Of a DNA stretch of 9,419 nt, positions 1 to 7,639 are shown one piece after another. Position numbers and translations under genes: made by a program. The stretch covers positions 1-9,419 of the forward strand of contig JAQVOT010000031.1 of NCBI GenBank assembly GCA_028702415.1, in the 5' to 3' direction. Source of the stretch: Eubacteriales bacterium. Lineage in GTDB: Bacteria > Bacillota > Clostridia > Peptostreptococcales > Anaerovoracaceae. Under the pieces are notes generated by a model. It had not been told where the DNA came from. It did not search any database and was given only the letters and a program-made list of their open reading frames with translations. The first letter of the stretch is position 1, and every line of letters begins with the position of its first letter.

Positions 1-2
1 TA

Positions 3-1217
3 TAGTGCTTCAATCTTTTCTGTAACAAGCTTTTCAATATCTTCTCTGGTGGTTTTCGTATTTATCGGGTCCTTAACCAGAAGTATTCTAAATTCATCGA
101 TACGGTCTTGAACAAATCTGAACTGTGCCACCCCATCGCTTCCGTGGAAAATCTTATATAGTTCTGCCGCAGAGGTTTCTACACCATCAGCATGCTGCAC
201 CAGATCGTTTGTTCTGCCTTTTATCGTCTTTATGTACCTTACACCATCTCTCATTTCGGATGTTGCAGTGTCGCCTATTTCATAATTGATTATTGGGAAA
301 TCCTTTTTGTAAAGAGCCGTTCCTATGAGTCTGCCTTCATCAGCCAGTCTGTTTTCATCATCCACAATATTCAGTACATGGGTATCATTATAAACATAAA
401 AAACATCGCTTCCGGGAAGCTTTACGGCGCAGTTGCCCGTTTCGTTACAACCGTATGCATCAAATAATCCCGGTCCGAAAGTTTCCAGAAGAAGATTTCT
501 TGTGATTTCATCCACCATCTCGCTTACAGGCGTGTATGCTTTAGGGTTGTAAATTTTCATTCCGTGATTTCTGGCATAAATCGCCATCCTTACCAGTACA
601 TTCTTCCTGAAGCATATAGTATCCGGCCTGTATTCATTAACAAGCTCGATAAGATCCTTCATGCCCTCTCCTACATACAGATGCTCCGGCACGATTTTTC
701 TGTTCATAAATCCCAATCTCTGAATCCAGGAATCGCCTTTCTTTGGATCAACTTTCTGATGTGTTGTCAAAAATGTCAGCATTCTGCCCCGCAGCGGTCT
801 GTGTCCTGCATACATTAGGACTCTGATCCAGCTCGCATTCATGCAGGCAGTTTCTCTCTGGGAAAGCAGAAATCTGAGAGGCACTCCTGATGATCCGCTC
901 GTTCCGTACACCTGGCATTTTTCAAGAAGAGAAGGATCCTTTTGAATTACATCCTGCATCCACTTTCTCAGATCGTTTCTTGTAAGAATCGGGAATTTTT
1001 CAAGATCCTCCGCACAATGAAAATCATCAGGCGTTAAGTTGTTTGAATCAAATCTATCCCTGTAAAAAGGTATCTCATACGCAGCCTTCATTAACTGAAA
1101 TAATTTTTTGTTCTGCTTTTTTTTAATTGTCTTATTATCTGTTGGAACCTTTCTATCCAGCTTCATCAGATAATACAAGGTCATAGCGTTTTTCAGTTCT
1201 TTTTGGACAAAGCCCAT
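3..1217 (-). CDS. CapK/PaaK-like adenylate-forming enzyme, C-terminus cut by window edge
   Basis: Read by reverse-complementing the left end: 405 codons from ATG at 1217 with no stop before the edge. Family members are usually about 430-450 residues, so only the extreme C-terminus is missing. Visible motifs are the phosphate-binding loop GTSGSSG (residues 105-111), the adenylation motif DAYGCNETG (253-261, the YGxTE-type site), NYEIGD (311-316, ribose-contacting Asp) and KGRTNDLV (333-340, GRxxD type). Together they mark the phenylacetate-CoA ligase/CapK branch of the ANL superfamily, which activates a carboxylic acid as its acyl-adenylate. Members are common in capsule and exopolysaccharide loci, where the true acid is usually unknown. 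An AGGAGA site 8 nt upstream supports the start. It lies 37 bp downstream of the dehydrogenase gene and is probably in the same operon. The family call is firm; the substrate is not predictable. Confidence 0.9.
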   Translation of the reverse strand, partial: MGFVQKELKNAMTLYYLMKLDRKVPTDNKTIKKKQNKKLFQLMKAAYEIPFYRDRFDSNNLTPDDFHCAEDLEKFPILTRNDLRKWMQDVIQKDPSLLEKCQVYGTSGSSGVPLRFLLSQRETACMNASWIRVLMYAGHRPLRGRMLTFLTTHQKVDPKKGDSWIQRLGFMNRKIVPEHLYVGEGMKDLIELVNEYRPDTICFRKNVLVRMAIYARNHGMKIYNPKAYTPVSEMVDEITRNLLLETFGPGLFDAYGCNETGNCAVKLPGSDVFYVYNDTHVLNIVDDENRLADEGRLIGTALYKKDFPIINYEIGDTATSEMRDGVRYIKTIKGRTNDLVQHADGVETSAAELYKIFHGSDGVAQFRFVQDRIDEFRILLVKDPINTKTTREDIEKLVTEKIEAL

Positions 1218-1225
1218 GTTTTCAG

Positions 1226-1231
1226 TCTCCT
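1226..1231 (-). promoter_or_regulatory. Ribosome binding site of the CapK-like gene
   Basis: On the minus strand AGGAGA lies 8 nt before the ATG at 1217. It fixes the start of a gene whose 3' end is outside the window. Confidence 0.7.
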
Positions 1232-1254
1232 GTCATATTATTATGCAAAAGCAA

Positions 1255-2217
1255 TTAAAGCCTGTTTAATGTTTCCTTGAGAATCTCTGCGCTTTTTGCC
1301 AGCTTGTTTCTCTCTTCCTTGAGCCACTTTTCCTCAAGTCTGTGTTCAACGCCGTTTACTCCAACTATTGAAGGTAGGCTCAATGCCACACCATCAATTC
1401 CATATTCACCCTGGAGCGGCGATGTAACAGGGGCTATCGTAAGCCTCTGGTTTAATACCGCATCAGCCACGGAGCAGACACAGGTTGCAATACCGTAGTG
1501 TGTCTTCCCTTTATCTCTGATTATTTCTGCTCCCATGTTCCTAACCTGATTGAAAATCAGATCTTTTTCTCTGTTTCCCCATGGAAGCCCCACATTCTGA
1601 CAGTATTCCCACATTGGTAGTCCGGCTATGGATAATCTGCTCCATACAGGAAACTGTGAATTTCCGTGTTCCCCTGCGATATTGCATTTAATTGCTTCGA
1701 TGTTAAGGTTTGTATAATTTGCAATGCTTCTAACAAGTCTTGACGTATCAAGAATGCAGCCGGTTCCAAAGACTTTGCCATTTGGCAGGTCCATCCATTC
1801 TGCACACATGTAGGTAAGAATATCAACGGGGTTGGAAACCATAAGTATTACACCGTGTGTATAGTATTTACTGATTTCGGAAACGACGTCTTTGATAGTG
1901 CCGATATTGTCGGCAATCATGTCAAGACGCTCCTCTCCAACCTTTCTGTTACGTCCTGCAGTAACAATAATAAGGTCGCAGTTTTTACAGTCGCTGTAGT
2001 CACCGGCTCTTACAGATGAGGTTCCCATGTATGGAATGCCGTGCTGAATATCCAAAGCCTCTCCCGAGGCTTTTGCTCTTTCATTATCAATCAATATTAT
2101 TTCACTTGCGAGATCTCTGATAGTTAGAGCATAGGCTATTGAAGCCCCTACAAATCCGGCACCTATTATCGCAACCTTTCGGTTGTCAAGCGCTGCATAA
2201 ATCTTACCTTCTACCAC
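1255..2217 (-). CDS. L-lactate/malate dehydrogenase family protein with Arg at the specificity position
   Basis: This 320-residue protein is a full-length NAD-dependent 2-hydroxyacid dehydrogenase of the LDH/MDH family. It shows GAGFVGAS (19-26, Rossmann glycine loop), Asp44 at the end of beta-2 (NAD rather than NADP), AGRNRKVGEER (87-97), SNPVD (128-132), LDTSR (156-160), GEHGNS (182-187) and KGKTHYGIA (236-244). In standard numbering these give the proton-relay pair Asp168 (Asp157) and His195 (His184), and the substrate Args 109 (Arg97) and 171 (Arg160). The specificity position 102, Gln in lactate dehydrogenases, is Arg91 here, as in malate dehydrogenases, while Thr239 at position 246 is LDH-like. 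Oxaloacetate/malate or an unusual 2-keto acid is therefore possible. The start is GTG, 14 bp inside the end of the flippase gene, with AGGAGG 9 nt upstream. Placement inside a polysaccharide operon suggests a biosynthetic rather than fermentative role (inference). I give no ldh or mdh symbol because specificity is ambiguous. Confidence 0.9.
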   Translation of the reverse strand: MVEGKIYAALDNRKVAIIGAGFVGASIAYALTIRDLASEIILIDNERAKASGEALDIQHGIPYMGTSSVRAGDYSDCKNCDLIIVTAGRNRKVGEERLDMIADNIGTIKDVVSEISKYYTHGVILMVSNPVDILTYMCAEWMDLPNGKVFGTGCILDTSRLVRSIANYTNLNIEAIKCNIAGEHGNSQFPVWSRLSIAGLPMWEYCQNVGLPWGNREKDLIFNQVRNMGAEIIRDKGKTHYGIATCVCSVADAVLNQRLTIAPVTSPLQGEYGIDGVALSLPSIVGVNGVEHRLEEKWLKEERNKLAKSAEILKETLNRL

Positions 2218-3514
2218 TAACTGATTCCTCCTGTAACATTCTGTCTTCTTTTCTCAATCTCCAGACTGTAATGACAAACAACATAACTGCCAGTAATATC
2301 ATGAGTACCCCATACATTGCTGCAGCCCCCATCATTCCGTAATTCAATACAAAAAATTTTGAAAGTACTTGTGCCAGAACTGCAACTATTCCATAACACA
2401 CTATCAGTTTTCTCTGTAGCCTTATTACAGTGATTATTGTACTGAAGTATGTGGCATAAGCCAGGGCCCCTCCACCAATCATAACAACAAACAACTCTTT
2501 TTTGTAATCTCCCAGATCTACACCGAAAACAAAAGACAGAATAGGTACTGCTATTGTGTATGCTATTAACAATCCCAAAACTGAAAGCCCCGCAACTATT
2601 ATTATCTGCTTTCTAATATGCCTTTTAAGTTTCCCAAACTGCTCCTCTGTTTTTGCAAGCCACAGTTCGGCGTAAGTTGTAAGTATCGGGTTAAATATGA
2701 AATTCGATATCAGCATTACCATGAACGCAGGCATGAAAATCATATTGTATATTGCCTGTATCTCCTCTGTAAGATATGCGTCAATGGCATACTTGGGTGC
2801 ATTGCTGATATACATGTTAAGAAACAGGCTGGCGAAAAGAGGGAAGCCCTCTATTGTCATCATTTTTATCTGTTTCCAGTTGAATTCAGGTCTGTAGTAG
2901 CAGTAATTTTTTCCTGCATTCACAGAAGTCAAGAGCAGAAACAGTATGGATGCCACTGCATATGCGGCGGTAGATATTATGAGATCCCTTGTTATCATCA
3001 GCACGAGTACATATGCCACCATCTCTGCAAGGTATCTTGCAGATGAAGATTTAGTTGCAACGTCAAGTCTGCCTTTCTGCTGCATACAGCCGTGGTAAAC
3101 ATCAGAATATGCCTGACAGCATTTCGCAATACAGATAAGAAACACCACTATAGCTTTCTCTATGGAATAACTTCCAAAACAGGTACTCCATATGCAGTAA
3201 ATCAGGCTCACAAAGAGCATGCTGCTGCATGAAAGCACTCGCATGCCGTGATATTCCCCAAAACTGTATTTCTCATTAATATCCGACGACTGAAATCTCC
3301 TAAGTCCGTATAATCCAATGAAAAGCATCAAAGTTGCAATTGCAAAGGCAATGGAAAAAACGCCCGCATCATACACCCCATTTGTTCTGGTCATGACCAT
3401 CAGTATAATCGGACTTTGAAGGGACGATATTATTGCGTTGATTGCATTCCAGGAATATGCACTTCTCGTAACATTGTTCGTTTTTTCTAATATTTTTCTT
3501 ATTGAAGTAAGCAT
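2204..3514 (-). CDS. Wzx-like polysaccharide flippase (MVF/MATE-type superfamily)
   Basis: A 436-residue, very hydrophobic protein with about 12 predicted membrane segments (by eye near 22-42, 50-70, 93-112, 120-136, 160-178, 181-199, 222-240, 255-278, 304-328, 341-362, 370-388 and 393-416). The N-terminal region has the pattern usual in Firmicutes capsule flippases: AYSWNAIN, QSPIILMVMTR, AGVFSIAFAIA, GLYGLRRFQSSD and EKYSFGEYHGMR. The family moves undecaprenyl-diphosphate-linked repeat units across the cytoplasmic membrane, which fits the LCP ligases encoded just upstream. The ATG at 3514 has a modest AGGG site close upstream and lies 15 bp after the LCP stop. Its 3' end overlaps the dehydrogenase start by 14 bp. 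The length is slightly short for Wzx proteins (often 450-500) but both ends look complete. No repeat-unit specificity can be read. Confidence 0.87.
   Translation of the reverse strand: MLTSIRKILEKTNNVTRSAYSWNAINAIISSLQSPIILMVMTRTNGVYDAGVFSIAFAIATLMLFIGLYGLRRFQSSDINEKYSFGEYHGMRVLSCSSMLFVSLIYCIWSTCFGSYSIEKAIVVFLICIAKCCQAYSDVYHGCMQQKGRLDVATKSSSARYLAEMVAYVLVLMITRDLIISTAAYAVASILFLLLTSVNAGKNYCYYRPEFNWKQIKMMTIEGFPLFASLFLNMYISNAPKYAIDAYLTEEIQAIYNMIFMPAFMVMLISNFIFNPILTTYAELWLAKTEEQFGKLKRHIRKQIIIVAGLSVLGLLIAYTIAVPILSFVFGVDLGDYKKELFVVMIGGGALAYATYFSTIITVIRLQRKLIVCYGIVAVLAQVLSKFFVLNYGMMGAAAMYGVLMILLAVMLFVITVWRLRKEDRMLQEESVSGRR
2227..2232 (-). promoter_or_regulatory. Ribosome binding site inside the flippase gene that sets the GTG start of the dehydrogenase
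   Basis: A perfect AGGAGG on the minus strand lies 9 nt before GTG at 2217. It is embedded in the last codons of the flippase gene, so the two genes are probably translationally coupled. Confidence 0.75.
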
Positions 3515-3529
3515 TCAGCCCTGCAATTT

Positions 3530-4741
3530 CTAAAGATTTTCATCCTTCAGATTGTTCTTTTTTGATTTATCGTCTTTGATTATTACTATTTTCATGTTTT
3601 CAGGATTCTGAACTATTTTAATGAGTGTTGTGGCTCTTTTTTCAGATTCCTTATCCGTAATATTTACTGTCAGAGGTCTTTCCATGCCCATGCTGTATGT
3701 TCCCATCATGGTTTCTTCTCCACTGATAGCAATTGAATCTATCTTCCATTTCCTGCTCATATCATTTAACTGCAGCTTGATCATCGAAGTGATTTCCTTC
3801 TGCGACATATCCGTCTGCATGTATCCCTCAACAGCATCAAGAAGGTCCGTGTAATTGGTTAAGAGGGTTTTACTTGTGGTAAGTTTCCTGATCATGGCCT
3901 TCACAACCCTTTGCTGGTTCTTGATTCTCTGCTGATCAGAATCCTTAAATGATTTTCGCTCTCTGGCAAAATACAGTGCCTGCTTACCGGTCAGATAGTT
4001 CCAACCCTTCTTATACTTATACTTGGAAATACTGGATTTAAAGTCATAATCGGAATATACATCCACTCCATCCATAGCATTAACAAGAGCCATTGCCATA
4101 TTAAAATTTGCTCTGACATAATAGTCTATTTTTATTCCTAGCCAGTCCTCAACAGTTGATGTTGTCTCATCAATTCCGTAAACCCCTGTATGTGTAAGTT
4201 TATCGGGCTGCTGGTATGTATGAAGAGTTATGTATGCATCTCTGGGAATTGAAGTAAGCAGAATCTGTCTCGTATTAGGATTTACCGTCACGATCATATT
4301 AACATCACTTCTTGATACTTCCTCTATGTCTCCCCAGAAGTCTACCCCGGAAATGTATACATTAAATGGTTGTCCTGTTACTTTTGTTCCAAGTCCCTTA
4401 TCCTGTACTGTTGATATTCTACTTAATGTGTCAAGAGTATTAACAAGATAATATCCTCCCATTGTTGTCACAATCAGAATAACAAATACGCATATTAATC
4501 CAACAATTCGCTTATCCACGTTCTTTCTGGAAGAAAGCAGCAATAGAATACCCAAATCTGCCAGAGTCAGAATCACCAGAATTACAAGGAGAAATTTTGT
4601 CGGCAGAACATCCAGAGCCGAAAGCAATCCTACCAGCCCTGCTTCAAATACTAACAATGTAGCGGCAATAACTCTCAATTCGTCAGATTCGGGTATCAGG
4701 CGAATTGAATCTTTCTGTTTTTCCTTGTTTTTCAATTTCAA
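3530..4741 (-). CDS. LytR-CpsA-Psr (LCP) family phosphotransferase, short form without accessory domain
   Basis: A 403-residue protein with three N-terminal membrane segments (about 24-44, 49-70, 78-100) followed directly by an LCP domain (about 125-290) outside the membrane. LCP hallmarks are GVDFWG (132-137), SDVNM (145-149) with candidate metal-binding Asps 134 and 146, TSIPRDAY (163-170, Arg167), KLTH (181-184), and FARERKSF (258-265, Arg260 and Arg262), followed by the Gln/Arg-rich helix 269-278. The family transfers undecaprenyl-phosphate-linked glycopolymers onto peptidoglycan. The C-terminal 15 residues are highly charged. It is a paralogue of the upstream LCP gene but lacks its roughly 160-residue accessory region. 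The start is TTG, overlapping the upstream TGA by 4 bp (TTGA). No better start or clear ribosome site is visible, so translation is probably coupled. Confidence 0.92.
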   Translation of the reverse strand: MKLKNKEKQKDSIRLIPESDELRVIAATLLVFEAGLVGLLSALDVLPTKFLLVILVILTLADLGILLLLSSRKNVDKRIVGLICVFVILIVTTMGGYYLVNTLDTLSRISTVQDKGLGTKVTGQPFNVYISGVDFWGDIEEVSRSDVNMIVTVNPNTRQILLTSIPRDAYITLHTYQQPDKLTHTGVYGIDETTSTVEDWLGIKIDYYVRANFNMAMALVNAMDGVDVYSDYDFKSSISKYKYKKGWNYLTGKQALYFARERKSFKDSDQQRIKNQQRVVKAMIRKLTTSKTLLTNYTDLLDAVEGYMQTDMSQKEITSMIKLQLNDMSRKWKIDSIAISGEETMMGTYSMGMERPLTVNITDKESEKRATTLIKIVQNPENMKIVIIKDDKSKKNNLKDENL

Positions 4742-5808
4742 TCGATTATCCGTCTGACTGTTACTATCTTCTGTCCATGATATGTATTGCTGATATGAAC
4801 TCCACCGCTGCTGGAGGAGTGTATTATTTTTCCTCCGCCAAGGTATATTGCGACATGGCCGGTATAACAGATAACGTCACCTTTCTGCATATTGCTGTAT
4901 GAGACGCCATATCCTGATCTTCGGAGACCCTTGTGACCGTCCGGCAGATTAATACCGTAAAGCCTGTATATTGATCTTACATACTGAACACAGTCTACAG
5001 CCTTGTTTATGTCATATCCTCCATATTTATACGGAGTTCCAATATACTTTTTACCTATGGTAATCAAATCATCAGCTCCTGCAAAAACAGGATCACCTTC
5101 ATATGTTTTCCAGTCCTCACCTTCCGGCAATCCCAGGAGTCCTTTGTAAACAATTGCCGCTTTTCCTTCTTCAAGGATATTATTGTTCACAACTATCGTT
5201 TTTTCTACTTTGCCGTTTAGAGTTGTAATACGTCGAGTAACAATCTGGCGCCCGGGCTGACCTTCAATTTCGACTCTGGCCTCCCCGGCATACATTTCTT
5301 CATCTTTTTTGTAATCTATCTCAGGGATGTAATCTTCCTCTGTTTTCGTTTCACCTACAATAGTTGCGGTAAACAGTGGATCCTTTTTCTGATTTTTCTT
5401 TTCGATTATACGGACCGCTCTGTCTGTAGAAATAGCATCCCCTAGGTCATATTCATCCCAAGGCATCTGTTTTTCAACTTCAAGTTCCTTATCCAGTACA
5501 ACTTTTTTGACCTCTGATTCTTCCGGCTTATAGTCACGCATTATCTCCTTGACTACTTTCGCTCCCTGACTCTTGCTCGCAACAATTGCCACATCTTTTC
5601 CGTCCACAGTTATCGCATAGGGTTTATACAATTCAATAAACCCCAGACCTCCGACCAGCACAGCAAATGCAACTATACAGATAGTAATGGTGATTTTCCT
5701 TGGCTTTTTCTTCTGTTTATGAAGCTTTGGGACATACTCCTCTTCGAGGTTTCCGCCTTCCCGTACATCTTTCCAACTGCTTTCTATTTTCTTATCTTCT
5801 CTTTCCAT
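4738..5808 (-). CDS. Membrane-anchored G5 plus NlpC/P60 peptidoglycan endopeptidase
   Basis: A 356-residue predicted type II membrane protein. It has a charged cytoplasmic tail (1-37, ending KQKKKPRK), one membrane segment (about 39-60), a linker starting ITVDGKDVAIV, a G5-like domain (about 145-222, with GQPGR, TRRIT and LNGKVEKT), and an NlpC/P60 domain (about 245-356). The catalytic set looks complete: Cys273 in AVDCVQYV, His318 in GHVAIYLG, and His330 in IIHSS, twelve residues later as in Spr-type enzymes. The family cuts gamma-D-Glu-(meso)diaminopimelate or related bonds in stem peptides. G5 domains are often found with wall hydrolases and may bind wall glycans. It lies between two LCP ligase genes (36 bp after one, overlapping the other by 4 bp), which suggests local wall trimming at polymer attachment sites (inference). 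The ATG has only a weak upstream ribosome site. Confidence 0.9.
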   Translation of the reverse strand: MEREDKKIESSWKDVREGGNLEEEYVPKLHKQKKKPRKITITICIVAFAVLVGGLGFIELYKPYAITVDGKDVAIVASKSQGAKVVKEIMRDYKPEESEVKKVVLDKELEVEKQMPWDEYDLGDAISTDRAVRIIEKKNQKKDPLFTATIVGETKTEEDYIPEIDYKKDEEMYAGEARVEIEGQPGRQIVTRRITTLNGKVEKTIVVNNNILEEGKAAIVYKGLLGLPEGEDWKTYEGDPVFAGADDLITIGKKYIGTPYKYGGYDINKAVDCVQYVRSIYRLYGINLPDGHKGLRRSGYGVSYSNMQKGDVICYTGHVAIYLGGGKIIHSSSSGGVHISNTYHGQKIVTVRRIID

Positions 5809-5844
5809 ACCTGTCTTTTCCCGCTTTTACCATAATGTAAATTT

Positions 5845-7578
5845 TTATTCTGACTTATCTTCAGACTGATTTGAATTATTGCTGTCTTCTTTGCTATTCT
5901 TTATCTTGGCAGGATACATAACATCATGAATGGCTTCTCTGACCTCGTTTATGCTTTCTTCTGTCGGGAATACACACGAAAGGTTGCGCCCTCCCATACT
6001 GTAACATGGTGCACCACCGGTTGGCCCAACAATATTAACCCTGTTAATTGTCCATTTGCGCATATCCTTTAGCTGCATCCTGACCAGTTGTTTCATTTCC
6101 CTCTGAGACATGTTTGTTGAAATGTCCTGCTCTATTGCATTCAGTATCTTTGTGTATCTTGTAAGCATCACCTTGCTACTTGTTATTTTCTTGAATGTTG
6201 CCGCCAGTATCTTCTGCTGGTGAACATTACGTTGCATATCTCCCTCTGAGAAGGATTTCCTTTCACGTGCAAAATACAGTACGGAATGTCCTGTTAAATC
6301 ATTCCATCCCTTTTGATATGTCCAGTGTGAGATAGATGATTTAAAGTCATAATCGGAATATACCCTGATTCCATCAACGGCATTTACAAGACCAACCAAT
6401 GCAGAAAAATTCACTCTGACAGAATAGTTTATTTCAATCCCAAGCAGATCCTCAATTGTTGCCTTTGTCTCTTCATCTCCATATATTCCTGAATGTGTTA
6501 ACTTATCCTTCGCACCGAATGAATGAAGCGTCAGATAACTGTCACGTGGAATTGATGTAAGCAATAATGACCTGTTTACCGGATTAACCGTTAGAACCAT
6601 GTTGACATCACTGAGACCTTCCTTGTTTTTTCTGCCCCAGCAATCTATTCCTGCTAACAGAATATTAAAGGAATCCTCTGTCACATTTACATCCTTACTG
6701 TTATCGTTGGCACGCTTTATTACTTTTATTTGATAAATGGATTTTGTTTCCTTCTTGAATCCGTTTATACTGGATTTAAGAATCTCATATTGTGACTCAG
6801 ATACCAGCGCTATGGCTTCCTTGGCATCAGCATTCAGTTCTTCGCTGTCTGCATCTTCTGCAGTAATGTCCACATCCGTATCCGCCAGAGTGTTACTGTC
6901 ATTCACCTCGGTAGCTGTTACCTCACTCTTATTAACTTCCTTTGATGACTCAGCTGCATCTTTGACCGCATCAACTTCTTCAGCCTTGACATCGCGGTTA
7001 AGCAGATGTTCGCCAACGGCGGCGAAGTTTGGTTCCTTGATATATTCAACATCTGCCTTTGTAACCAGCCTTTCCTTGGCTTCCTTCAATTGCTTGGAAT
7101 CCATATCCGTAACAAATACTGTTTTTCCTTCAATGTCTCCGACATTTTCATAATTGCTTTCGGCATTTACAAGTAAGTAATAGTATTCCCAGGTATCACG
7201 TTGAGAACTGATTCTGTTGAGAGTATCGTTAGTACTGTATATATAGTAGTCACCCCCAAGAAGGGTAATGAGCATTACAAAAATAACAACCAGGCAGCCG
7301 ATTCTTCTCGTGCCATGTTTCGACATGCTGGTTGCCAGAAAAACTATAAGAAAGTCAATGGCAAGTAAAAGGAATATACCCAGTGCCAGGTATTTAAACG
7401 GCAGCACATCAAGTGCCAGCACAAAGGCCAAAAAAATCACCTCTGCGAAACCAACCGCCAACATTGCAACGGCCAGCACTGTAGATTCAGGCAGAATTTT
7501 CATATATCTAGTATTTACTCTGTTTTTTTCGTCTGTGTTTTTTAATTCTTTTTTGCTATAGTTTTTTTCTCTTCCCAT
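5845..7578 (-). CDS. LytR-CpsA-Psr (LCP) family phosphotransferase with accessory domain and acidic insert
   Basis: A 577-residue, first-in-operon LCP protein. Three membrane segments (about 33-55, 62-83, 93-113) precede an extracytoplasmic accessory region (about 131-290) and the LCP domain (about 303-470). LCP marks are GIDCWG (310-315), SDVNM (323-327), TSIPRDSY (341-348, Arg345), KLTH (359-362) and FARERKSF (436-443). The accessory region starts YYYLLVNAE and GDIEGKTVFV and resumes at IALVSESQYEIL. It resembles the accessory domain of CpsA/Cps2A-type LCP proteins but is broken by an acidic Ser/Thr/Asp/Glu-rich stretch (about 197-253). The hydrophilic tail (557-577) is also low complexity. 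The likely role is attaching the exported polymer to peptidoglycan. The ATG has AAAGGAA 3 nt upstream by its end (core AGG at 7584-7586), and the promoter is about 60 bp upstream. Confidence 0.92.
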   Translation of the reverse strand: MGREKNYSKKELKNTDEKNRVNTRYMKILPESTVLAVAMLAVGFAEVIFLAFVLALDVLPFKYLALGIFLLLAIDFLIVFLATSMSKHGTRRIGCLVVIFVMLITLLGGDYYIYSTNDTLNRISSQRDTWEYYYLLVNAESNYENVGDIEGKTVFVTDMDSKQLKEAKERLVTKADVEYIKEPNFAAVGEHLLNRDVKAEEVDAVKDAAESSKEVNKSEVTATEVNDSNTLADTDVDITAEDADSEELNADAKEAIALVSESQYEILKSSINGFKKETKSIYQIKVIKRANDNSKDVNVTEDSFNILLAGIDCWGRKNKEGLSDVNMVLTVNPVNRSLLLTSIPRDSYLTLHSFGAKDKLTHSGIYGDEETKATIEDLLGIEINYSVRVNFSALVGLVNAVDGIRVYSDYDFKSSISHWTYQKGWNDLTGHSVLYFARERKSFSEGDMQRNVHQQKILAATFKKITSSKVMLTRYTKILNAIEQDISTNMSQREMKQLVRMQLKDMRKWTINRVNIVGPTGGAPCYSMGGRNLSCVFPTEESINEVREAIHDVMYPAKIKNSKEDSNNSNQSEDKSE

Positions 7579-7639
7579 ATATTCCTTTTATTTTCAATCT
7601 GCTTTTAGCAACACTTATCCATTATTTACATATAGGGTC

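Noticed and set aside
192..818. Two plus-strand open frames (192-467 and 564-818)
   Set aside because: Both are antisense to the CapK-like gene, whose motifs are clear on the minus strand.
2618..3046. 142-codon plus-strand open frame rich in Cys, His and Tyr
   Set aside because: It is fully antisense to the flippase gene, has no homology that I recognise, and its composition is what the reverse of membrane-segment codons produces.
5826..5841. TTTAC/GTAAA hairpin between the first LCP gene and the hydrolase gene
   Set aside because: The stem is only 5 AT-rich pairs with no T run in the direction of transcription, so it is not a credible terminator or attenuator.
6737..7153. 138-codon plus-strand open frame, Ser/Thr/Ala rich
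   Set aside because: It is antisense to the accessory and acidic region of the long LCP gene; its Ser-rich composition mirrors the Asp/Glu/Ala codons on the true strand.
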